This document shows positions 44,204 to 50,298 of a stretch of DNA of 50,298 nt, piece after piece. The stretch's first letter is position 1, and each line of letters begins with the position of its first letter. The stretch comes from Viridibacillus arvi (GTDB lineage: Bacteria; Bacillota; Bacilli; Bacillales_A; Planococcaceae): positions 533,654 to 583,951 of the forward strand of contig NZ_LILB01000005.1 of assembly GCF_001274945.1 (NCBI RefSeq), given 5' to 3'. The notes below the pieces were generated by a model that saw only the letters and a list, made by a program, of their open reading frames with translations, was not told the DNA's origin and did no database searches. The translations under genes and the position numbers were made by a program.

Positions 44204-44376
44204 ATCAATTTTTCTTGAATCTTAGGTGGATGCTTTCCGTTCCATGCGCGTACATATGGGGGGGATTTTAAGTCAAGTACATGTTTTGGATATGAACCAT
44301 CATTTATTGGCTTAAGCCTTGGCATTATTTCATCAACTAAAAGTATAGTAGAGATTAACCATTCAAGCGGAAAAGA
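44164..44376 (-). pseudogene. unrecognised coding remnant beyond the DUF4097 gene
   Basis: In the same frame as the DUF4097 gene, past its TAA, 70 codons are open and protein-like (LEWLISTILLVDEIMPRLKP, PKHVLDLKSPPYVRAWNGK, HPPKIQEKLMLVFLN). An ATG at 44325 has no ribosome site. Its end lies inside the repeat at 44093-44203, which seems to have replaced the natural tail. Probably the C-terminal part of a deleted gene. Confidence 0.4.
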
Positions 44377-45045
44377 TTAATCAACAAATTCGAGGTTTAT
44401 ATTACCATTATTAGTGCTGACGTTTAATGTCTTATCGCCTCTACTTTTATTTGGAGGCAAATTACTCTTTCCTTTTTTTGCCTCGCTTAATATAGCGAAA
44501 TCATCATAAGAACCTACAATTGAGCCACTAATATCGCCATTTTTTGTTTCTAAGGTTACTGTAGTACCTGCGTTCAACTTGTCCAGTTGGATATTACCGT
44601 TGTTTATCTTAATATTCACCGCACCAGCAAATGAAAGTGGGGGCAATTCAATCTCTTCGTTTGATGTTTTTAAAATCAGATTTTCTATAGACGCATCAGG
44701 TATCCATACCTGAATAGTCCTGTTTTCTTGAGCAGCTTTCCCACCAATATAATCGTCCCAATCTTTATGACTTGCATACACCATGGATAATTCTTTTCCG
44801 TCAGATAAATCAATTTTATAAAATTCTTTTTCACTTTCATTATAAGAAATATGAATTTTTTCATCTTCAGACTGAAAAAATTCTATTTTTCTATCTTTAA
44901 CGTCAATTGTAATAGTATCAACTTCTGCAGCTGAAGTGGCATAATTTTTTTCCTCATATGTTATAGGTTCAGAGGAACAGCCCGCTAGTATTACTGACAA
45001 TATAATTAGTACACTCATTGCAAGTTTTTTTGTAGCATTTATCAT
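44377..45045 (-). CDS. DUF4097-type lipoprotein
   Basis: 222 residues from the ATG at 45045 (AAGGAGAG 7 nt upstream). Signal peptide with lipobox VILAGC; lipidated Cys at residue 23. The rest is repetitive beta structure (NLILKTSNEEIELPPL, VNIKINNGNIQLDKL, VTLETKNGDISGSI, LNVSTNNGNINLEF), the right-handed helix pattern of DUF4097. It overlaps nothing; it is the last gene of the decayed ABC operon. Confidence 0.85.
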   Translation of the reverse strand: MINATKKLAMSVLIILSVILAGCSSEPITYEEKNYATSAAEVDTITIDVKDRKIEFFQSEDEKIHISYNESEKEFYKIDLSDGKELSMVYASHKDWDDYIGGKAAQENRTIQVWIPDASIENLILKTSNEEIELPPLSFAGAVNIKINNGNIQLDKLNAGTTVTLETKNGDISGSIVGSYDDFAILSEAKKGKSNLPPNKSRGDKTLNVSTNNGNINLEFVD

Positions 45046-45062
45046 TTTTAAACTCTCCTTTG

Positions 45063-45716
45063 TTAAATCGATCTTCTTTTTAATACAGCTAACCCTACAA
45101 ATGCCAATACCATACTGATGGAAAGACAAACACTGATGTGCAACAAAGCGTTTCCATTAAACATAATGAGCTTGAAAAAGCCTACCAAAATTTGTCGCAA
45201 AGGCTGGATTGGAAGAAACACACAGATGATCGCCACTAGAACAGTGTCCGTCATCCAACCGTACCAATACGATTGCATAGAAAGCAGCACATGTAAGAAC
45301 ACCGCCAGCATCAATAAAAAAGCAAACTGCTGAAAAAATGCTACGAATACACCATTCTCCCACCAACCGCTTAGCTCCAACAAATTAATCACGATTTGTG
45401 TTTGATTCATTGGGTCTATTACTAGATGGATAAAAGTATTAACCATTGATATTGACGCTGCGGCGATGATATAGGTAAGGATACTACACCAAAAGTTATC
45501 TTTTTTCGTTGCGTTTAAATGAATTAGCTTACTAAAGTTAAAATACACAATGAAAAATGGAATCATGAGCATATAAAGATAAGTGTAGTTTCCTCGGCTT
45601 ATGGAGATGCTTGCATCCGAAGATGTGGTAGACAAAAGAACGACTAAAATCGTTATAATAAGTGCAATTAAATTACTTGCAAAGTTTCGTTTTATAACAG
45701 TTAGAACTGGTTTCAT
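45063..45716 (-). CDS. ABC-2-like permease of a broken ABC operon
   Basis: 217 residues with six transmembrane segments (starting MKPVLTVIKRNFASNLIALI). It is an integral membrane subunit of an ABC exporter type. The ATG overlaps the last codons of the upstream ATPase remnant (ACATGA), the layout of a coupled pair. Because that ATPase is a pseudogene, this permease is probably orphaned unless another ATPase serves it. Confidence 0.7.
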   Translation of the reverse strand: MKPVLTVIKRNFASNLIALIITILVVLLSTTSSDASISISRGNYTYLYMLMIPFFIVYFNFSKLIHLNATKKDNFWCSILTYIIAAASISMVNTFIHLVIDPMNQTQIVINLLELSGWWENGVFVAFFQQFAFLLMLAVFLHVLLSMQSYWYGWMTDTVLVAIICVFLPIQPLRQILVGFFKLIMFNGNALLHISVCLSISMVLAFVGLAVLKRRSI

Positions 45717-46195
45717 GTTAAATTCCCGCCCTTCTTCTCTACCATACGAATGAAGAAATCTTGAAGGGACAATTTTTCAATTTCGAGATATCTCTTTGAC
45801 TGATTGGTAAATCAAAAATAAAGCGTGTTAATAAACCTCCAGCTTGTATCTCTCCAATTGTATGCAGATCTTTTGTGACTTTCTCTACTTCCTGTTTTAA
45901 TCCACTTACGCTATATGCCTTTGTCTCAATTTCCTGTAAGGTATCATAAAAACGCAGGGTACCTTTGCAATTTCATCAACGATATGGGTGGAAATAATAA
46001 TAATACGCGGATTCCTTGAAAAACTCTCTACTAGCAAATCGTAAAACTCCGTACGCATAATTGCATCAAATCCCAGCACCGGCTCGTCTAAAAGAACAAC
46101 TGATTTGTTACTCGCAAGGCAGATGATGGTGGAAACCATTGTTTTCATACTTAACGAAAGCGTATTAAATTTTTTACCGGCATCTAGCTTACCTC
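45713..46195 (-). pseudogene. ABC transporter ATPase, truncated and frameshifted
   Basis: The preserved parts, in order on the minus strand, are: KLDAGKKFNTLSLSMKTMV (signature region), VVLLDEPVLGFDA (Walker B), IISTHIVDEIAKV (H-loop); then in another frame RFYDTLQEIETKAYSV...GGLLTRFIFDLP; then in a third frame RYLEIEKLSLQDFFIRMVE to a TGA overlapping the permease ATG. So at least two frameshifts are present and the N-terminal part with Walker A is missing. The gene was the ATPase of the downstream permease. Confidence 0.88.
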
Positions 46196-46290
46196 TCTTA
46201 TTTTACTTTTTCATGAAATTGCGATTTTTTCAGTACATGATATATTTTCACTATAAACCTTTGTGTTACAAAAAGGTCAAGAGGGGGTTT

Positions 46291-47073
46291 ATGGCTATTT
46301 TATACACAATTAAACAAGCAGCAGAAAAAGTAAGCATGACTAATGAAACCTTGAGGCATTATGATCGAATAGGTTTAGTAAAGCCATGTCATAAAGATGA
46401 ACAAACTGGATATCGGTACTATTCTGATCAGGAGCTCGTACAACTGCAAACAATTGAACTGCTCAAAACAATGGATTTAAATTTGATGGAGATAAAAGAC
46501 ATTTTGCAGCAGAATGAACTCCCCAGAATTATTGCACTTTTAAAACAGGCAGAAAAAAAGGCAGATGAGAAAATCGCTCGCCTGCAATACGCAAAATCAA
46601 AAATTAAACGTGCCTATACAAATTATGAAAATAAGTTAAACAGCGTAGATAACCAAAATGGGGAATTCTTTGTCAAACATCTATCAGAAAGGGTAATCAT
46701 GCTTTCTGATAAATTGGAATACCCTACGATAAAAAATTTATGGAATTATCACAATCATTTTTATAAGCAAATTGAAGAAGAGTTGCAACCACAATTTTTG
46801 TTCGAAGATATGGCAGGAATATTTACAACACCAGAAAAAACGCGGTTGTTTACAATTTGCTTAAAATATCCTTCAATAGAGGGGTTAACAATACTACCAG
46901 AGGGTAATTATTTATGTGCCAATTGCACCGAAGAGAATAAGGATATGGTATTGCAGAAATCACTTCAAAAGGCAAAGACAGAATTTGGTGTGTGTCCAGA
47001 TGTCGTTCTTCACTGCATTGTGATAGTTGGGGTTTTGCAATGGAATTATCAGATACAACTGCTCATACAGTGA
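46291..47073 (+). CDS. MerR-family regulator with long C-terminal domain
   Basis: 260 residues from the ATG at 46291 (AGAGGGGG upstream; the frame is open much further 5' over the ATPase remnant but without relevance). MerR helix-turn-helix: YTIKQAAEKVSMTNETLRHYDRIGLVKPCHKDEQTGYRYYSDQELVQLQTIELLKTMDLNLMEIKDILQ, coiled coil about 85-115, then an effector-type domain ending LQWNYQIQLLIQ. It is divergent from the decayed ABC operon and was probably its regulator. Confidence 0.85.
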   Translation: MAILYTIKQAAEKVSMTNETLRHYDRIGLVKPCHKDEQTGYRYYSDQELVQLQTIELLKTMDLNLMEIKDILQQNELPRIIALLKQAEKKADEKIARLQYAKSKIKRAYTNYENKLNSVDNQNGEFFVKHLSERVIMLSDKLEYPTIKNLWNYHNHFYKQIEEELQPQFLFEDMAGIFTTPEKTRLFTICLKYPSIEGLTILPEGNYLCANCTEENKDMVLQKSLQKAKTEFGVCPDVVLHCIVIVGVLQWNYQIQLLIQ

Positions 47074-47174
47074 GGCATATTCATGTACAAAGTGCAAAAT
47101 AAGTAAATGTAACAATTATCATAAGGTATTCTTTTATGGGTGCTTGGTGTAGCTATTTATCTTAATAGTTATAC

Positions 47175-47214
47175 AAAAATCGGAAGATTACAACTAGTGA
47201 TACATCCGATTTTT
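47175..47214 (+). terminator. terminator after the MerR gene
   Basis: AAAAATCGGA pairs with TCCGATTTTT across a 20-nt loop. A T tract follows. Confidence 0.7.
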
Positions 47215-47250
47215 TGTTTTATATGTATAGCGATAATAAAGTTGTTTTCT

Positions 47251-47288
47251 TCTTATTAGAACTAACACGCCTGTAGTTCAACAAAAAT
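47251..47288. repeat. dispersed repeat, copy 8
   Basis: CTTATTAGAACTAACACGC, CTGTAGTTCAACAAAAA. Degenerate right arm. Confidence 0.55.
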
Positions 47289-47433
47289 CTCTATAATGCA
47301 AGTAACTTTGAAAGAAAATTACAGCTTGTACATCGTCTGGTACAACTTCTCATTCGCTAATGCTTAATGTTGAATTACTAGAGTTACAAGCTGTTAAAAT
47401 AATTGATGTGAATAAAATTAATACTATTTTTAT
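47278..47433 (-). pseudogene. lipoprotein remnant
   Basis: The minus-strand frame begins at an ATA behind AGGGGTGG, where an ATG would be expected. It reads KIVLILFTSIILTAC (a signal peptide with lipobox), NSSNSTLSISE, a TGA at 47352-47350, and more coding-like sequence up to a TGA at 47278-47280 in the repeat copy. Start codon loss plus a stop makes it a pseudogene. Confidence 0.45.
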
Positions 47434-47483
47434 CTTCCACCCCTTAAATTAATGAAGACACCTCACCTTATTTTTCATTAATA

Positions 47484-47520
47484 CCTTATTCAACTTAATG
47501 CCCTGTTAGTAGAATAATGG
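47484..47520. repeat. dispersed repeat, copy 9
   Basis: CCTTATTCAACTTAATGCC, CTGTTAGTAGAATAATGG. Both arms carry changes. Confidence 0.55.
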
Positions 47521-47529
47521 TATATGGAA

Positions 47530-47928
47530 TTATTCGATTATATATTTATCGATTCCATTTAAAGGGTCATAATTTTTCAAGTCGGATTTATTAATATTAC
47601 TCTTTATCGCCTCTTCTGTGAGAATATATTCAATTTGATTAACCCCGTCATGTGCAAAATAGATATATTTAACATAAGGTTCATCTTCAAAAACTACTAT
47701 TACATAAAATGGCGGCAATTTTACTCCATATATTCCATCAACAGATTTTATATCTTTCTTTTCATATCCCTTTTCATCCAATAAATAACTAGTCACTCTC
47801 TTTTCATATTCAGTTTTAGTGATTTCTATCTTTAAATAAGCTGCAAAGAAAACTGCACATATAATCACAAGAAATATGAATAAAATGATTTTTACTTTTT
47901 TATTCAAAATCGCACCGTCTTTAAACAT
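47530..47928 (-). CDS. DUF3139-like membrane-anchored protein (copy 2)
   Basis: 132 residues, ATG at 47928 with AAGAGGTG upstream. One N-terminal helix (about 12-31, IILFIFLVIICAVFFAAYL). The domain repeats the key segments of the gene at 36993-37340: YEKRVTSYLLDEKGYEKKDIKS, PPFYVIVVFEDEPYVKYIYFAHDG, YILTEEAIKSNI. The paralogue lies 10 kb away in the opposite orientation. Confidence 0.75.
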   Translation of the reverse strand: MFKDGAILNKKVKIILFIFLVIICAVFFAAYLKIEITKTEYEKRVTSYLLDEKGYEKKDIKSVDGIYGVKLPPFYVIVVFEDEPYVKYIYFAHDGVNQIEYILTEEAIKSNINKSDLKNYDPLNGIDKYIIE

Positions 47929-47974
47929 AAAAACACCTCTTGTCTTATATCATTCTGCATTTCATTCATTATTT

Positions 47975-48013
47975 CCTTCTTCAACTAACCTGCCCCGTTA
48001 GTTCAATAAGGAA
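47975..48013. repeat. dispersed repeat, copy 10
   Basis: CTTCTTC, core AACTAAC - CTGCCCC - GTTAGTT (47983-48003), CAATAAGGAAC. The best-preserved short copy. Confidence 0.78.
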
Positions 48014-48222
48014 CTCAAATATTCAAAATATAATAAACAAAATTAACTTATGACCATTCATTTCGAATTTTAAATCGTTAAATAATACAAACACACCCGG
48101 AAACCTAAAAACTTTGTAAAACGCAACTAAAAAAGAGCAAGCAATTTTATGCCTACTCTGCTTAGTTCAATCTTCAAATTATTAAATAAACGTATTAACC
48201 ATTTGACTTTTTTAAAAAGAAA

Positions 48223-48249
48223 AAACGTGCGCCTGAATGGCACACGTTT
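48223..48249 (-). terminator. terminator overlapping the SH3-protein stop codon
   Basis: AAACGTGTGCC-ATTCA-GGCGCACGTTT on the minus strand, one mismatch, followed by TTTTTT. Confidence 0.8.
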
Positions 48250-48778
48250 ATAAATCAACTGGCTGTAAATCCCATCGACTTACAAAACCAATTTGATTTT
48301 TGTAAATAATTATTGAGAAATAACCATCATAAGCAAGTGCATTGACAAATTCCCCAGGTGGTACTGTACCAATCACCTTAGATGAGTTACTTGCTAATGC
48401 ATATACTTTCGCCTTACGATCTACCGCAACTGTTGGGTCTTGACCAATTGCATATTTATATACAGTAACGTTCTTTAACTTTTTCAATTTCGACGGAACT
48501 TCTATTGTCTGCAAATACTTACGAGACACATATACCGTCTTCTTATTGAAAATTGTTTTTGCCCAATATTTATCGTAATTTGTATATTTCACAACGTCTC
48601 CTTTTGCGAAATGAGCAACAATTTCAGCAGAATTACTTGCCCCAGTTCTAATATTCAAGCCATCCACATTTACTTGTGCAGTCTGATACTTACTTGCTGC
48701 AGATATCTTCCCGGGAATAACACTTACAAATAAAAATACTACTAATGATAAAATAATCGCTTTTAATAACTTGTGCAT
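48248..48778 (-). CDS. secreted SH3-domain protein
   Basis: 176 residues. Sec signal peptide (about 1-28, cleavage near KISA-A). A bacterial SH3 domain (about 33-92): VNVDGLNIRTGASNSAEIVAHFAKGDVVKY...TVYVSRKYL. A second, divergent SH3-like unit (about 115-172: KVYALASNSSKVIGTVPPGEFVNAL ... IGFVSRWDLQPV). Bacterial SH3 binds wall peptides, so a wall-associated role is likely. No catalytic domain. Confidence 0.85.
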   Translation of the reverse strand: MHKLLKAIILSLVVFLFVSVIPGKISAASKYQTAQVNVDGLNIRTGASNSAEIVAHFAKGDVVKYTNYDKYWAKTIFNKKTVYVSRKYLQTIEVPSKLKKLKNVTVYKYAIGQDPTVAVDRKAKVYALASNSSKVIGTVPPGEFVNALAYDGYFSIIIYKNQIGFVSRWDLQPVDL

Positions 48779-48921
48779 GTTAGTATCTCCTTTTTCAAAA
48801 TAGCATAATACTATCTCAAGTATAAATTATTAATATTTACTCTACATTTCTTGTTTATTACTACTTCATAATAAATGCGATAACCCCTACTATAATACAC
48901 AGAATTCCACTTTATTAAAAA

Positions 48922-49323
48922 TTAATACTTATAAACATTGTAACTAACTACTTTGGGATTTTTATCATTTGCATCATTGTATATACTAAGGAATTCAAAC
49001 GTTAATTCATAGTTTCCAGCTTTATATGTAACAAGATGCGATCCCTTATATTCAATTTCTTTTGCAGGTTTTCCTAAAGTCTCTTTTACAGTATTCAAAC
49101 GAATAGCATGTACAGCTTTATCGTTTTTGTTTTCGCCTTCTTTTGCTAGTTTCATTACTTGCTGTAAACTATTTGCTTGTTTAGTTACTTTAGTCTTTTG
49201 ATTAGAATTAATAGTTTTATTATCAACAGTTGCTGCAAAACTTACATCACTTACTCCATTTAACAGTGCTACAGAAACTGTAGTAGCGATTAACAGATTT
49301 TTTGTTTTACTTAAATAATTCAT
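48922..49323 (-). CDS. secreted YjgB/DUF4309-like protein
   Basis: 133 residues, signal peptide about 1-30 (SFA-A). Mature part: Gln/Asn-rich linker, then LQQVMKLAKEGENKN...NTVKETLGKPAKEIEYKGSHLVTYKAGNYELTFEF, in line with the DUF4309 (YjgB) pattern of a wall/secreted protein that measures sequence-similar helices. The assignment is by eye. Function unknown. Confidence 0.6.
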   Translation of the reverse strand: MNYLSKTKNLLIATTVSVALLNGVSDVSFAATVDNKTINSNQKTKVTKQANSLQQVMKLAKEGENKNDKAVHAIRLNTVKETLGKPAKEIEYKGSHLVTYKAGNYELTFEFLSIYNDANDKNPKVVSYNVYKY

Positions 49324-49580
49324 TGAAATTCCACCTTAATTTTAAAATTTAATAAAGAGTCCTCTTACTTATATTACGGATGTTTCATATTGTAAACAAT
49401 AAAGTTATAAATAGGATACAATTGTAATTCTATACCTACCTATATTCAACAAATATCTATAACACTATAAAATATCAACTACTTTCATAATAAATTTAAT
49501 AGTTAGTATTTATAAAACGTTTTAAAAAGAAAAAAAGTTTTTGTTTTATAAATTTTTTTAGCTTTAATTGTAATTTTGGA
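49324..49580. other. AT-rich region with no gene
   Basis: Low-complexity AT-rich DNA between the DUF4309-like gene and the transposase remnant. Promoter of the secreted protein gene is expected near 49330-49400. Nothing else is seen. Confidence 0.4.
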
Positions 49581-49587
49581 ACTAAGT

Positions 49588-49703
49588 CTGGAATTGGCTA
49601 ATTTCCATTACATTGAAAGTTGGTATAATCGCAAAAAAATTCATGGAGCAATCAACTACTTAACCCAGATGAAGTAGAAAAATTATGTCGAACTACAGCC
49701 TGA
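49588..49703 (+). pseudogene. IS3-type transposase C-terminal remnant
   Basis: ELANFHYIESWYNRKKIHGA then INYLT, which after a one-base shift (CCAGATG-type) continues PDEVEKLCRTTA and TGA. This is the end of an IS3/IS150 group OrfB (YIE-x-YNRKRIH...YLTPEE). No inverted repeats or rest of the element are visible. Confidence 0.75.
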
Positions 49704-49723
49704 CTTAACTTTTTTGTGTTTCT

Positions 49724-50134
49724 TTGGAAAAGAACGACAACATTAATTGGTACAATCGATCTGCGATAGTAAGAGGAAAAGGTGACAAGGAGAGAGAAGT
49801 TTATTTTAATATAAGGAGCGAAATATGGCGTAAACGCTATATAGACAATCGAAATGACACTGATCCAGCCATCTTCGTGACTGAAAGACATCCTCATAGA
49901 ATGAGCGCCGCCCAAATGAGATATATTATCAAGCAAATCTCAAATCGTGCAGGAATTAATAAAGAGATACATCCACATCAACTCAGACATAGTTACGCTA
50001 CTCATTTATTAAACAATGGTGCACCTATTGAAGTCATTCAAAGTCTAATTGGGCATGAGAAAAGCGAAATCACTCGGATTTATGCTCAATTTAGCGGGAG
50101 ACTTAGAAAAGAGTTTTATCAAAAGTACTTTTAA
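49724..50134 (+). pseudogene. headless tyrosine recombinase (XerC/D type)
   Basis: 136 codons from a TTG that is probably not the real start; an in-frame TAA lies just upstream. It holds the C-terminal half of the catalytic domain: RGKGDKEREVYF, HPHQLRHSYATHLL (HxxR with the second Arg), IGHEKSEITRIYAQFS (His and the nucleophile Tyr in ITRIYAQ). The first catalytic Arg, the N-terminal SAM-like domain and start are missing. Truncated next to the IS3 remnant. Confidence 0.85.
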
Positions 50135-50154
50135 TTAATAAAGGACAACTTCTA

Positions 50155-50202
50155 TATGACGCTGCCCTTTTACTAATGCACCCGTTAGTTGAATAAGGAA
50201 TA
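50155..50202. repeat. dispersed repeat, copy 11
   Basis: ACGCTGCCCTTTTACTAATGC, ACCCGTTAGTTGAATAAGGA. The first piece resembles the right end of the long form (GGAACGCTGC...). Right after the recombinase stop. Confidence 0.6.
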
Positions 50203-50207
50203 GCAGT

Positions 50208-50298
50208 TTAATGGTATCGATACCAAACAAACCATCCTTTTTCCTTACTTTTAGCTAAAAATATTTGACCTTGGGCTAAGTCAGCTCCAGGTGCTTTG
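50208..50298 (-). CDS. C-terminus of an unrecognised gene, cut by the window edge
   Basis: 29 residues to a TAA at 50208-50210: KAPGADLAQGQIFLAKSKEK then GWFVWYRYH. Protein-like. No family recognised. The gene continues beyond 50298. Confidence 0.5.
   Translation of the reverse strand, partial: KAPGADLAQGQIFLAKSKEKGWFVWYRYH

Noticed and set aside
35126-50298. CRISPR array in the repeat-rich right part
   Set aside because: The repeats are dispersed over kilobases with genes between them; no regular spacers and no cas genes.

Overview
The window is low-GC chromosomal DNA of a Gram-positive, endospore-former-type bacterium of the order Bacillales. Evidence: the ypbE-recQ/recS-ypbB-fer block as in Bacillus subtilis, a YpdA-type bacillithiol disulfide reductase, a fabI preceded by a FapR-type box, AGGAGG-like ribosome sites with frequent TTG and GTG starts, and many intrinsic terminators. 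The protein sequences look closest to Lysinibacillus/Solibacillus-type Planococcaceae, but that is an impression, not a search result.

Left part (1-23.5 kb), mostly housekeeping plus small modules: ypdA (-); two tiny membrane-type ORFs; ypbE, recQ-type helicase and ypbB (-) convergent with nothing and divergent from ferredoxin fer (+); a PadR regulator with a four-helix membrane protein, under a promoter bracketed by two copies of one palindrome; fabI (+); small genes (P-loop kinase, TPR, a CxxC/CxxC mini-protein, membrane proteins); an S51 peptidase-like protein; a YxlE-YxlF-YxlG-like ABC cassette with a divergent winged-helix regulator; cupin, membrane protein, methyltransferase, AIM24 and DinB proteins; a merR - acyl-CoA synthetase - acyl-CoA dehydrogenase operon with a MerR-type promoter; a nitronate monooxygenase; and a GNAT acetyltransferase broken by a one-base poly-A slip.

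Middle (23.5-35.1 kb), peptide and amide nitrogen use: on the minus strand an asparaginase-II-family amidase followed by a complete dipeptide/oligopeptide ABC importer (binding lipoprotein, two permeases, two ATPases). Divergent from it is a GAF-PucR-type regulator, and next to that an AbgT-family transporter with an M20 amidohydrolase. The arrangement suggests import of peptides or amidated/acylated amino acids, hydrolysis inside the cell, and control by the GAF regulator through palindromes in the 520-bp divergent region.

Right part (35.5-50.3 kb), accessory and decaying: methyltransferase, two DUF3139-like paralogues, DMT exporter, MarR regulator with a serine hydrolase, two YibE/F-like membrane proteins, a broken ABC operon (ATPase is a pseudogene; permease and DUF4097 lipoprotein remain), a MerR regulator, secreted SH3 and YjgB/DUF4309-like proteins, an IS3-type transposase remnant and a headless tyrosine recombinase. 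About eleven copies of a dispersed palindromic repeat (core AACTAAC...GTTAGTT) occur only here. Three longer copies (~110-125 bp) each start within about 8 bp of a terminator-like hairpin. The right edge cuts an unrecognised minus-strand gene.
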